DNA from: JAZOTM01 sp045657625
GTDB taxonomy: Bacteria > Bacillota > Clostridia > Lachnospirales > Lachnospiraceae
Reading direction: 5' to 3'
Assembly: GCA_045657625.1 (NCBI GenBank)
Contig: JAZOTM010000036.1
Coordinates: 124,001-188,000, forward strand
DNA: 64,000 nucleotides
Part shown: positions 50,526 through 58,335 of the stretch, in pieces
How the letters are laid out: each line of letters begins with the position of its first letter
How positions within the stretch are numbered: position 1 is the stretch's first letter
Program-made: the position numbers and the translations under genes
The notes under the pieces: model-generated
Told to the model about the DNA's origin: nothing
Database searches by the model: none
The model's input: the letters and a program-made list of their open reading frames with translations, nothing else

Positions 50526-51500
50526 ATGAAAACAGTAATTACAGGAACCGGAAGTTCGATACCGAAGTTTCGTGCAACAAATTCCATGTTGAGTGAAATT
50601 GTGGATACTTCCGATGAATGGATTCGGGAGCGAACCGGAATTGAAGCAAGACATTTGGCAATGGAAGAAACAACTGCCGGAATGGCGACAAAAGCGGCAG
50701 AAGCAGCTATGGAAATGGCGGGAATCCGTCCGGAAGAATTGGATTTGATTATTGCAGGTTCTGTGACCCAGGACAATGTTGTTCCAGGGCTGGCATGCGA
50801 AGTGCAAGCAGCACTGGGCGCTGAAAAAGCAGTGGCCTTTGATTTAGGTGCGGCTTGTTCCGGATTTTTATTTTCCTTGTCCACGGCGGATATGTATTTA
50901 AAACAGGGCAGTTATAAAAAAGCGCTGGTAATTGGTGCAGAAGTATTGTCCAGAATTATTGACTGGAAAGATCGAAGTACCTGTGTTTTATTTGGTGATG
51001 GTGCCGGCGCTGTGGTTTTGGAAGCAAGAGAAGAAGAGGAAAATCGTGGCCTTTGTACCCATGTGATGGGTTCGGATGGGGCGAAGGGAAGCGCGCTTCT
51101 CTGCGAGAACCGCGTGACGAATCATCCCTATCACAAAGAGGAACCTTTTTATTCTTATGTAAAGATGGATGGGCAGGCAGTATATCGTTTTGCTGTACGT
51201 ACTGTGCCTGAGGCAATTCAACAAGCATTGGACCGGTGCGGATGGCAACCGGAGGATGTGGATTACTACATTTTGCATCAAGCAAATGCACGGATTATTG
51301 AATCTGTGTCAAAAAGATTAAAGCAACCAATAAGCAAATTTCCTATGAATATGCAGGAATGCGGGAACATTTCATCGGCAAGTGTGCCAATTTTGTTGGA
51401 TGAGGTTTGCCGTTGTCAAACACTGCAGAAAGGTGCTAAAATAGTTTTAGCAGGATTTGGCGCCGGACTGACCTGGGGCGTCACAACACTAATTTGGTAA
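50526..51500 (+). CDS. fabH: 3-oxoacyl-ACP synthase III (FabH)
   Basis: This enzyme starts fatty-acid synthesis by condensing acetyl-CoA (or branched acyl-CoA) with malonyl-ACP. The Cys-His-Asn triad is Cys111 in AACSGFLFSL, His in YILHQANARII and Asn in ECGNISSASVP. Length 324 aa is standard, and AAAGGAG lies 6 bases before the ATG. In many Firmicutes fabH is near the start of the operon, after fabT. Here it is second to last. Confidence 0.95.
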   Translation: MKTVITGTGSSIPKFRATNSMLSEIVDTSDEWIRERTGIEARHLAMEETTAGMATKAAEAAMEMAGIRPEELDLIIAGSVTQDNVVPGLACEVQAALGAEKAVAFDLGAACSGFLFSLSTADMYLKQGSYKKALVIGAEVLSRIIDWKDRSTCVLFGDGAGAVVLEAREEEENRGLCTHVMGSDGAKGSALLCENRVTNHPYHKEEPFYSYVKMDGQAVYRFAVRTVPEAIQQALDRCGWQPEDVDYYILHQANARIIESVSKRLKQPISKFPMNMQECGNISSASVPILLDEVCRCQTLQKGAKIVLAGFGAGLTWGVTTLIW

Positions 51501-51522
51501 CCTGAGGAAATGGATAAAAGCA

Positions 51523-52005
51523 ATGGCCAAAAATAAGGAAGAGACATTAAATGAATTGATTTTATGGTTAATGAGAGATATTCGTAATATGGAGCGCGTA
51601 TGGCTCAACACAGAAGAATTCTCAGATTTGACCAGAAATGAAATGCGTATCATTTTTCGAGTAGGGGAAGGCGATCCAAAGAAGATGTCCGAGTTAGCGG
51701 ATGCCATGGGTGTGTCTAAGGCTACCATGACTTGTTCGATGAATCTTTTAGCAAGAAAAGGGTATGTTTATACAGAACGTACCAAAGAGGATAAGCGAGT
51801 GGTGATTGCTAAACTTACTGAGGCAGGAGAAGCAGCATTTGAAACGGTAAAAGGATTTTACCGAGATATGATTGCCTATATGACAAAGAACATGAAAACC
51901 GACGAAGTAGAAGTGTTAATCAACACTTTGGCGAAGTTGCGTGATCATTACAATATTCATTCAAAACTTGATAAAGTGGTAGATCATATGCTTTTAGAGG
52001 AGTAG
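51523..52005 (+). CDS. MarR-family regulator, FabT-like
   Basis: The 160-residue winged-helix protein has SELADAMGVSKATMTCSMNLL as the recognition helix-turn-helix and RTKEDKRVVIAKLTEAG as the wing, both typical of MarR proteins. As the last gene of the fatty-acid operon it probably acts like FabT, the repressor of fab genes that uses long-chain acyl-ACP as corepressor in streptococci. The likely operator is the inverted repeat 44261-44305 upstream of acpP. ATG 51523 has only a weak ribosome-binding site. Confidence 0.8.
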   Translation: MAKNKEETLNELILWLMRDIRNMERVWLNTEEFSDLTRNEMRIIFRVGEGDPKKMSELADAMGVSKATMTCSMNLLARKGYVYTERTKEDKRVVIAKLTEAGEAAFETVKGFYRDMIAYMTKNMKTDEVEVLINTLAKLRDHYNIHSKLDKVVDHMLLEE

Positions 52006-52021
52006 TTTTCTACTCCTTTTT
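51999..52021 (+). terminator. Terminator of the fatty-acid operon
   Basis: GGAGTAG-TTTT-CTACTCC hairpin with a TTTTT tail, overlapping the stop codon of the regulator gene. Confidence 0.82.
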
Positions 52022-52055
52022 AAGTAGAAAATGTAAAAATATAAACAAAAAGTGT

Positions 52056-52114
52056 CCCAAATTTATGGCTTTAATAATGTATTTCGCTAAAGTGCATAAA
52101 ATTTGGGATTTTTT
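52056..52114. repeat. CCCAAATTT inverted repeat before gdhA
   Basis: CCCAAATTT (52056-52064) and AAATTTGGG (52099-52107), 34 bases apart, with a T run after the second arm. It may be a second terminator or an operator just upstream of the gdhA promoter. Confidence 0.5.
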
Positions 52115-52115
52115 G

Positions 52116-52144
52116 TTGCAACGGAAGAAAAAAAAGAATAAAAT
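52116..52144 (+). promoter_or_regulatory. Promoter of gdhA
   Basis: TTGCAA, a 17-base spacer and TAAAAT. The transcript would have a leader of about 70 bases containing a GAGAA-GTGA-TTCTC hairpin before the AAAGGAG site. Confidence 0.6.
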
Positions 52145-52222
52145 ACATTTGTCGGTGTCAGAAAGACAGTTGATGAGAAGTGATTCTCGTGAAAATAAAA
52201 ATTAAAGGAGTGTAAGGAAGAA

Positions 52223-53557
52223 ATGGGTTACGTTGATGAAGTACTCGCAAGAGTAAGAGAAAAAAATGCATCTGAGCCAGAATTTTTACAGGCAGCAGAG
52301 GAAGTATTAGAATCATTAAGACCGGTTGTTGATGCAAATGAAGCTTTATATAGAAAGGAAGCTTTATTAGAAAGATTGGTTGAGCCGGATCGTCAGATTA
52401 AATTCCGCGTACCGTGGGTAGATGATAAGGGACAGGTTCAGGTAAATACCGGATATCGTGTACAGTTTAACAATTCCATTGGACCATACAAGGGAGGACT
52501 TCGCTTACATCCTTCAGTAAATATCGGAATTATTAAATTCTTAGGTTTTGAACAGATTTTCAAGAATTCCTTAACAGGTCTTCCAATCGGAGGCGGTAAA
52601 GGTGGTTCTGATTTCGATCCTAAGGGAAAATCAGATAGAGAAGTTATGGCATTCTGCCAGAGCTTTATCAATGAATTATACAAATATATCGGAGCTGATG
52701 AGGACGTTCCTGCTGGTGATATCGGAACAGGTGCTCGTGAAATCGGATATATGTATGGACAGTACAAGAAATTAACAGGACGTTATGAAGGCGTTCTTAC
52801 CGGAAAGGGATTAAGCTACGGCGGATCTTTAGCTCGTACAGAAGCTACCGGATATGGTCTTGTATATATCACAGAAGAATTATTAAAGAACCACGGCATG
52901 GATATGAAGGATAAGACAGTTGTTGTTTCCGGTGCAGGAAACGTAGCTATCTACGCAATCCAGAAAGCACAGCAGCTTGGCGCAAAGGTTGTTACTTGCT
53001 CTGATTCTACAGGTTGGATTTATGATCCGGAAGGAATCGATGTAGAACTTTTGAAGGAAGTAAAAGAAGTAAAACGTGCTCGTTTAACAGAGTATGCTGC
53101 AGCCAGAAAGAGCGCTGAATATCACGAAGGACGTGGAGTATGGCAGATTAAGTGTGATATCGCTTTACCATGCGCTACACAGAATGAATTATTAATTGAC
53201 GATGCAAAGCAGCTTGTTGCTAACGGCGTTACAGCTGTATGCGAAGGTGCAAATATGCCTACTACTTTGGATGCTACTAAGTATCTTCAGGACAATGGAG
53301 TACTCTTCATCTGTGGTAAAGCTTCTAATGCAGGTGGTGTTGCTACATCCGCTCTTGAAATGTCTCAGAATAGCGAAAGATTAAGCTGGACATTTGAAGA
53401 AGTTGATTCTAAATTACAGCAGATCATGGTTAACATCTATCACAACATTGATGATGCAGCTAAGAGATACGGTATGGAAGGTAACTATGTTGCCGGAGCA
53501 AATATTGCCGGATTCGAAAAGGTTGCAAATGCAATGATCGCACAGGGTGTTTGCTAA
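52223..53557 (+). CDS. gdhA: NADP-type glutamate dehydrogenase
   Basis: It links 2-oxoglutarate and ammonia to glutamate. The active-site region GGLRLHPSVN, LTGLPIGGGKGGSDFDPKGKSD with the catalytic Lys, and the Rossmann VVVSGAGNVAIYAIQKA are as in hexameric GDH family I. The 444-residue length matches GdhA of enteric and clostridial bacteria. Cofactor choice (NADP) is inferred from family resemblance only. The gene is monocistronic with a strong terminator. Codon use is biased to frequent codons, consistent with high expression. Confidence 0.95.
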   Translation: MGYVDEVLARVREKNASEPEFLQAAEEVLESLRPVVDANEALYRKEALLERLVEPDRQIKFRVPWVDDKGQVQVNTGYRVQFNNSIGPYKGGLRLHPSVNIGIIKFLGFEQIFKNSLTGLPIGGGKGGSDFDPKGKSDREVMAFCQSFINELYKYIGADEDVPAGDIGTGAREIGYMYGQYKKLTGRYEGVLTGKGLSYGGSLARTEATGYGLVYITEELLKNHGMDMKDKTVVVSGAGNVAIYAIQKAQQLGAKVVTCSDSTGWIYDPEGIDVELLKEVKEVKRARLTEYAAARKSAEYHEGRGVWQIKCDIALPCATQNELLIDDAKQLVANGVTAVCEGANMPTTLDATKYLQDNGVLFICGKASNAGGVATSALEMSQNSERLSWTFEEVDSKLQQIMVNIYHNIDDAAKRYGMEGNYVAGANIAGFEKVANAMIAQGVC

Positions 53558-53585
53558 TTTATACTCGTTTTACAATGTTTATGGG

Positions 53586-53618
53586 AGACCTCGTAAGTTA
53601 TCTTACGAGGTCTTTTTT
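53586..53618 (+). terminator. Terminator of gdhA
   Basis: GACCTCGTAAG-TTAT-CTTACGAGGTC perfect 11-bp stem with six T. Confidence 0.92.
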
Positions 53619-53741
53619 GTATAACAGGAATCTTTTCTGCGTTTGTCCTATGATTACACCATTTTTGGTTCTCTTATGGAAAAACAGGTATGCTAGCATA
53701 TTTGTGGAGAGTTTTAAATAAAAGAATCAAAGGAGAAGATT

Positions 53742-55511
53742 ATGAAAAAGAAATGGATGCGAGGATTCATTATCGCAACAGCAACAATTTCCTTAGTGGG
53801 GTGTGGAACCTTATCACAACAAGGCACGGTGGAATCCACGGAAGTGGTGGAAGAAAGTGTTTCAGAAGGAAATGAATACTATGCTGTGGCACAAAGTGTT
53901 TCTATTACAGGACAGGATATGGTCACAGTACTTTTAGACGCAAAAGAAGGTTGGATGTGGAACATTACAGATGGCCTAGATGTAACATCCTGGATGGTGC
54001 GTGAAGATTTGGAACCGGCTTTTGCAGAAGAATCAGGGGTGGCTATTTCAAAATTGATTTATGGAACTGCAGAAGGAGAGGAACAGGAAGCTCCTGTGCA
54101 ACTGCAGATTACCATTGATATGTCAAAAGTAAGTGGCTTTACAGAAAATGGATCTTACGATTTATACGTATATCCAACCGGAAAAGAAGTGTTATGGGTA
54201 ACAGGCGAAAATCACGGACAATACATAGATAGTGCAGAAAAGATTGGAGAAATCAATCGTCCGGAAGTAAGTGCAGACGGAATAATCGAAGGAGAGTCTA
54301 CTGTGGATGGACTATCAATTACATCAGATCAAGTGGATTTGGTTCTCACCATGGAAGGTATTGAGGACGAAAAAATCGATAGCAGTCAGGCACAGGTTAC
54401 TTTGCTGGAAGGTGATGGTTATAAAACTTATGAATATGAATTTGACTTAGGAAATGTAGAGGATACCTGGTCTCAGGGAATTGGAACGTATACTTTTGGA
54501 AGTGTAGATGGTACCTTTTCTCCACAGGGTGGCGATGGAAATGGACATTATAATTTCCGTATTGCCATAGATGGATTGACTTATAATGGACTGCCTTTGT
54601 CACAGGTGATTGTACATACGGATATTTATGCTTATGGTAGAACGTTCAGCGTAGATGGAGGCTCTCTTATTTTAGGAACAGAGCCGCTTTGGTCATCAGA
54701 AGAGGATTTGCCGGTACTTTGTGATGCATATCCGGATATGTTTTCTATTCAGTGGCCGGTGGATGTAGATGCATCGCAGCTTACAGCAGAGGATGTATCA
54801 GTGGCTATGGTAAGTGAATATGGGGATCGTTTAGAATTAGAAGCAGGTACCGATTATTCTGTACAGGCAGAAACCGCCAATACTACCCTTATATTAAACT
54901 ATATTTATTGGGCATATGCACCGGTTTACAGTCAGCTGGAAGTGACCGTAAATACAGATAATACGAGTTGGAATGAAGAGATGTATGCACCATCAGATAC
55001 TTATACACATACTTATGATATTGCCTCTGTATATGTATATTCTGTTATGTCCGGTGGCCCAACAGGTACACAAGAATGGACATATTTTGGATTTAGCAAT
55101 TTGACAGATGTTTCTCAAGTATTCCGGGATGCTACTTATTACCTCAGTTATACGGATGAAGAAGGAAATACTTGGTATTATGGGGAAGATGAAAATCAAA
55201 ATGGAGTATTGGTATCAGATGCATCAGAAGGTGTTGCTTTTGTATGCAATGATGAGGTAGATTTACATTTAGAAAATGACACTGTAAAATATACCCGTCT
55301 ATTTGATCAGACAGAAGAAAAAACCGTAGACGGAACAGGTATTTTGTTTACAAAAGAATATGTGAACTGTGAAGTATTACAGTTGCCGGTTTCTGAATTA
55401 TCAGATATGGAATGCTTGCCGGGATACACGTTAGGAAATAGTTTTGAAGATCATTTGAAATATTCTTGGCAGAGCTTTATTGGTACCGGATATCAGGGCG
55501 GCACAAAATAA
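53742..55511 (+). CDS. Large secreted lipoprotein of unknown function
   Basis: The signal peptide ends in the lipobox SLVGCGTLS (Cys at about 21). The mature 568-residue domain is acidic, rich in Asp, Thr and Tyr, and looks beta-structured, with repeats of beta-sandwich-like segments (about 45-170, 190-310, 330-430). No enzyme motif is recognised. It may be a surface-binding or adhesin-like protein. AAAGGAG lies 6 bases before the ATG. A hairpin between this gene and the response regulator at 55618 could end its transcript. Confidence 0.65.
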   Translation: MKKKWMRGFIIATATISLVGCGTLSQQGTVESTEVVEESVSEGNEYYAVAQSVSITGQDMVTVLLDAKEGWMWNITDGLDVTSWMVREDLEPAFAEESGVAISKLIYGTAEGEEQEAPVQLQITIDMSKVSGFTENGSYDLYVYPTGKEVLWVTGENHGQYIDSAEKIGEINRPEVSADGIIEGESTVDGLSITSDQVDLVLTMEGIEDEKIDSSQAQVTLLEGDGYKTYEYEFDLGNVEDTWSQGIGTYTFGSVDGTFSPQGGDGNGHYNFRIAIDGLTYNGLPLSQVIVHTDIYAYGRTFSVDGGSLILGTEPLWSSEEDLPVLCDAYPDMFSIQWPVDVDASQLTAEDVSVAMVSEYGDRLELEAGTDYSVQAETANTTLILNYIYWAYAPVYSQLEVTVNTDNTSWNEEMYAPSDTYTHTYDIASVYVYSVMSGGPTGTQEWTYFGFSNLTDVSQVFRDATYYLSYTDEEGNTWYYGEDENQNGVLVSDASEGVAFVCNDEVDLHLENDTVKYTRLFDQTEEKTVDGTGILFTKEYVNCEVLQLPVSELSDMECLPGYTLGNSFEDHLKYSWQSFIGTGYQGGTK

Positions 55512-55554
55512 CAGATTGCTTTCAGTGACATGAGATGAGACTTTTTTAAGAACG

Positions 55555-55611
55555 TCTCCCTTGTAATTTTTCTCTATTTGCGATAAAAATAAGAGAGAAT
55601 TACGAGGGAGA
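55555..55611 (+). terminator. Large hairpin that includes the ribosome-binding site of the response regulator gene
   Basis: TCTCCCTTGTAATTTTTCTCT (55555-55575) pairs with AGAGAGAATTACGAGGGAGA (55592-55611), with one bulge/wobble region and a 16-base loop, followed by six T and the ATG at 55618. It works as a terminator for the lipoprotein gene, but its right arm also holds the GAGGGAG ribosome-binding site of the next gene. Confidence 0.6.
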
Positions 55612-55617
55612 TTTTTT

Positions 55618-56316
55618 ATGCGGGTAGCAATTATTGAGGATCAGGAACGGGATGCCAAAGACTTGGAAAGGGCCATGGAACGATATGGATCAGAACAGGG
55701 AATAGAAGTGGTGGTGGATACTTTTTTAAAACCCATTTCTTTTGTGGATCACTATAAAGAAAAGTACGATGTGATTTTTTTGGATATTGAAATGCCGGCC
55801 ATGGATGGGGTGGAAGCCGCGATGCGTATTCGCATGCTGGATGAATCTGTGCCCTTGATATTTGTCACAAATATGGTACATCGGGCTGTAGACGGCTATC
55901 GCGTACAGGCCTTTGATTTTGTGGTAAAGCCGGTGGTTTATGAACGTTTGGAAACTACCATGAATCTTTTGGCGCAAAGACGTCAGAAGCATCTGTCTGG
56001 CAGAGTTCCCGTAAAGACCGAGGATGGTTTGTATTACGTAGATGAAAAAGATATTTTGTACATCGAGGTACGAAGTCATAAATTGCTCTTTCATTTACAG
56101 AATGGAAATACCATGGAAACCTGGGGTAGCCTTAATGAGCTGGAAAAACGTCTTTCGCAAGAACATTTTGGAAGATGCAATGCTTGCTATCTAGTGAATT
56201 TAGCTTTCGTAAAAGGTGTGGAGAAGGATCAGGTAGTGCTTCCCAAAATTTTATTGAAAATGTCTAGAGGGAAAAAACAGGAGTTTTTAAACAAATTAAT
56301 GAGTTATATGGAGTAG
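55618..56316 (+). CDS. LytTR-family response regulator
   Basis: A receiver domain (about 1-115) has the phosphoacceptor Asp56 in FLDIEMPAMDG, a Thr near 84 and Lys near 104 in FVVKPV. A LytTR DNA-binding domain (about 130-232) has VPVKTEDGLYYVDEKDILYIE and CNACYLVNLAFVKGV. AgrA/ComE-like regulators of this type control secretion or colonisation genes. ATG 55618 is preceded by GAGGGAG, sequestered in a hairpin. The histidine kinase gene follows 3 bases later. Confidence 0.88.
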   Translation: MRVAIIEDQERDAKDLERAMERYGSEQGIEVVVDTFLKPISFVDHYKEKYDVIFLDIEMPAMDGVEAAMRIRMLDESVPLIFVTNMVHRAVDGYRVQAFDFVVKPVVYERLETTMNLLAQRRQKHLSGRVPVKTEDGLYYVDEKDILYIEVRSHKLLFHLQNGNTMETWGSLNELEKRLSQEHFGRCNACYLVNLAFVKGVEKDQVVLPKILLKMSRGKKQEFLNKLMSYME

Positions 56317-56319
56317 GGC

Positions 56320-57555
56320 ATGGTTTTTTTTTATTTTGTGTCGCTTTTTTTGGCAATGCTGATTTTTTCAGATTGGAAAAGCAGAAGAAAAGGATATTGG
56401 TGGATGTTTACAGGGCTTGTGCTGGCAGAAGTTCTTTTTTGGTGGTTGGATCAAACGGGATTTTTTGCAAACTGGGCATATTTTCCCAATGATATGGTGG
56501 TTTATTCTATAGCGGCACTTGCTTTGGGTATTTTTTTGATGTTGGCATATGAAGAGTCCATACAAAGAAAATTGTTATTTTTTATATTAGCCCACTATAT
56601 TCGTATAACGGGTAGAAGTCTTATGCATATTTGTGAGCCAACGATTTCTTTGTGGTGGGAAATGATTTTATTGCTTTGCATTTACGTTCCCATTTATTTC
56701 TTGTCTGGTAGACATATTGCGAAGGATAAAGCTTATCAGCCTGGGCCCGTGCGTCTTGCTTTTTTATATGGAATTGGAATTTTACTTTTTCACGGGGCCT
56801 ATATGGAGACCTATTTACAGAGGGGTTATGAATACTGGTATTTTTACTTTTCTGTACTGGAAGGCGCAATCTGTCTGTTTGTTGTATGGGGAGAGTACGC
56901 GGATTATCGTAGAAATCGACAGTTGTGGAAGACACAAACGGAGATGGAATTGCAGAAGGAACGCGTGCAGCAGTATGCCATAGCAAGGGAATTGATGGAA
57001 GAAATGAATACCAAAAGTCATAATTTGAAACATCAAGTGAGGGACTTGACGGCGGAAGGAAGATTGGATGTACAGGTTGCAGAAAGTTTGCAATCTACCA
57101 TTGAGGAATATGAGGCCTTTGTGCAAACCGGCAATGAAATGTTGGACACGATCTTAACGCAAAAAAGCATTGCTTGTAAAAACAAAGGAATTGCCTTTAC
57201 CTGTATTTTGGATGGCCAGGTCTTTCAAAAATTTTCTTCAGAGGAATTGCAGGTGCTGTTTGGAAATCTTTTTGACAATGCCTTTGAAGCAATGGAAGAA
57301 TTGCCACAGGAAAAAAGATACCTCAAGATTCGTGGTGTTTCACAGGGAAGTATGTGTAAAGTGACAATCCGGAATCCTTATGAAGGAACGCGGGTCTTTG
57401 AACAGAAAGGACTACCGGTTTCCGGAAAAAAGGATGGGACAAAACTACATGGCTATGGGACAAAGAGTATCAAAAGAATCATAGAACGCCAGGGGGGGAA
57501 GGTTTCCTTTTCTGCCAGTGCGGGTATATTTTCAGTGGAACTGTTTTTGTTTTAA
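56320..57555 (+). CDS. GHKL-type sensor histidine kinase (AgrC-like)
   Basis: The N-terminal 200 residues form about six transmembrane helices. The kinase half has the H-box KSHNLKHQVRDL with His234, an N-box NLFDNAFEAM and a G-box YGTKSIKRIIERQGGK. This is the AgrC-like kinase architecture, and the partner is the LytTR regulator just upstream. No AgrB/AgrD-like peptide gene is seen near it, so the stimulus is unknown. It may control the neighbouring lipoprotein and GH3 genes. Confidence 0.87.
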   Translation: MVFFYFVSLFLAMLIFSDWKSRRKGYWWMFTGLVLAEVLFWWLDQTGFFANWAYFPNDMVVYSIAALALGIFLMLAYEESIQRKLLFFILAHYIRITGRSLMHICEPTISLWWEMILLLCIYVPIYFLSGRHIAKDKAYQPGPVRLAFLYGIGILLFHGAYMETYLQRGYEYWYFYFSVLEGAICLFVVWGEYADYRRNRQLWKTQTEMELQKERVQQYAIARELMEEMNTKSHNLKHQVRDLTAEGRLDVQVAESLQSTIEEYEAFVQTGNEMLDTILTQKSIACKNKGIAFTCILDGQVFQKFSSEELQVLFGNLFDNAFEAMEELPQEKRYLKIRGVSQGSMCKVTIRNPYEGTRVFEQKGLPVSGKKDGTKLHGYGTKSIKRIIERQGGKVSFSASAGIFSVELFLF

Positions 57556-57697
57556 TTATGCGGATGATAGACTGTGGCTGTGAGAAGGGCCGCGAGTATC
57601 CATAGGATCTTGAATGGGGAAAAGGATGCAAGTTAGGAAGGATAACATGCAAATTACGCAAAAACGCTAGAGGCCCGAAAAAAAATAAGGTTTAGTA

Positions 57698-57730
57698 ATA
57701 GTCGAGGGAAACCTCGGCTATTTTTTATTT
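57698..57730 (+). terminator. Terminator before the GH3 operon
   Basis: ATAGTCGAGG-GAAA-CCTCGGCTAT (one G-U) with a TTTTTTATTTTT tail. The gap 57556-57697 holds no gene that I can support. Confidence 0.8.
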
Positions 57731-57745
57731 TTGGGAGGAAAAATC

Positions 57746-58321
57746 ATGAAAAAGAAAATTTTGGCACTTGTGGGTCTGGTAAGCCTTATGGGTATGTGTG
57801 CTTGCCAAGGGGCAGAAAGTACTGGGGAAGCAGCGGCAGAGAATGTATACACCATAGAGGTGCATTACACGGATGAGAACAAGGATGAAATTCCGGAAGA
57901 TGTGATAAATAGTGTGATGTTTTTATATGCGGAAACTGTAGATGCTACGTTTACAACGACATTAACCTTGGATGAGGAAAATGGAACCTATGTATTAACC
58001 AAGATGGTGGATGCCGGAGAGCAGGAAGAAAATGGGGAAACTATTCATCCCTTTGTGGGAGAATGGGAGTTTACCGGTACATATGAAGGTGATGGAGAGA
58101 CAATTGTACTAGCTGCTCCGGAGGAAGGACGTACCAATATTCAATATCCGACGGTGTTGAATTATGGAAGTTTGGAACCACAGACACAGGATTGGGTGGA
58201 TTCTACGGAAAGACCGGAACTTTTACTTCGTTTCAATCAGTGGTATCCGGTGGTGAATGAGGATGTTACGGATCAGACAATTACGTTATCATCCGATGGA
58301 ACTATGACGTTTGAGGATTAG
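57746..58321 (+). CDS. Small lipoprotein in operon with GH3 enzyme
   Basis: The signal peptide MKKKILALVGLVSLMGMCACQG has a lipobox-like end (Cys near residue 21). The mature part is about 170 acidic, beta-rich residues with no known motif. It is 14 bases upstream of the GH3 gene, so it probably works with it at the cell surface. The frame is open from 57731 but ATG 57746 is correct because GGGAGG precedes it by 8 bases. Confidence 0.65.
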   Translation: MKKKILALVGLVSLMGMCACQGAESTGEAAAENVYTIEVHYTDENKDEIPEDVINSVMFLYAETVDATFTTTLTLDEENGTYVLTKMVDAGEQEENGETIHPFVGEWEFTGTYEGDGETIVLAAPEEGRTNIQYPTVLNYGSLEPQTQDWVDSTERPELLLRFNQWYPVVNEDVTDQTITLSSDGTMTFED

Positions 58322-58335
58322 ACATGGAGTAGGGA

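Noticed and set aside
57600..57670. A seven-codon ORF with an AGGAAGG site before the GH3 operon
   Set aside because: It is too short to support without experimental evidence.
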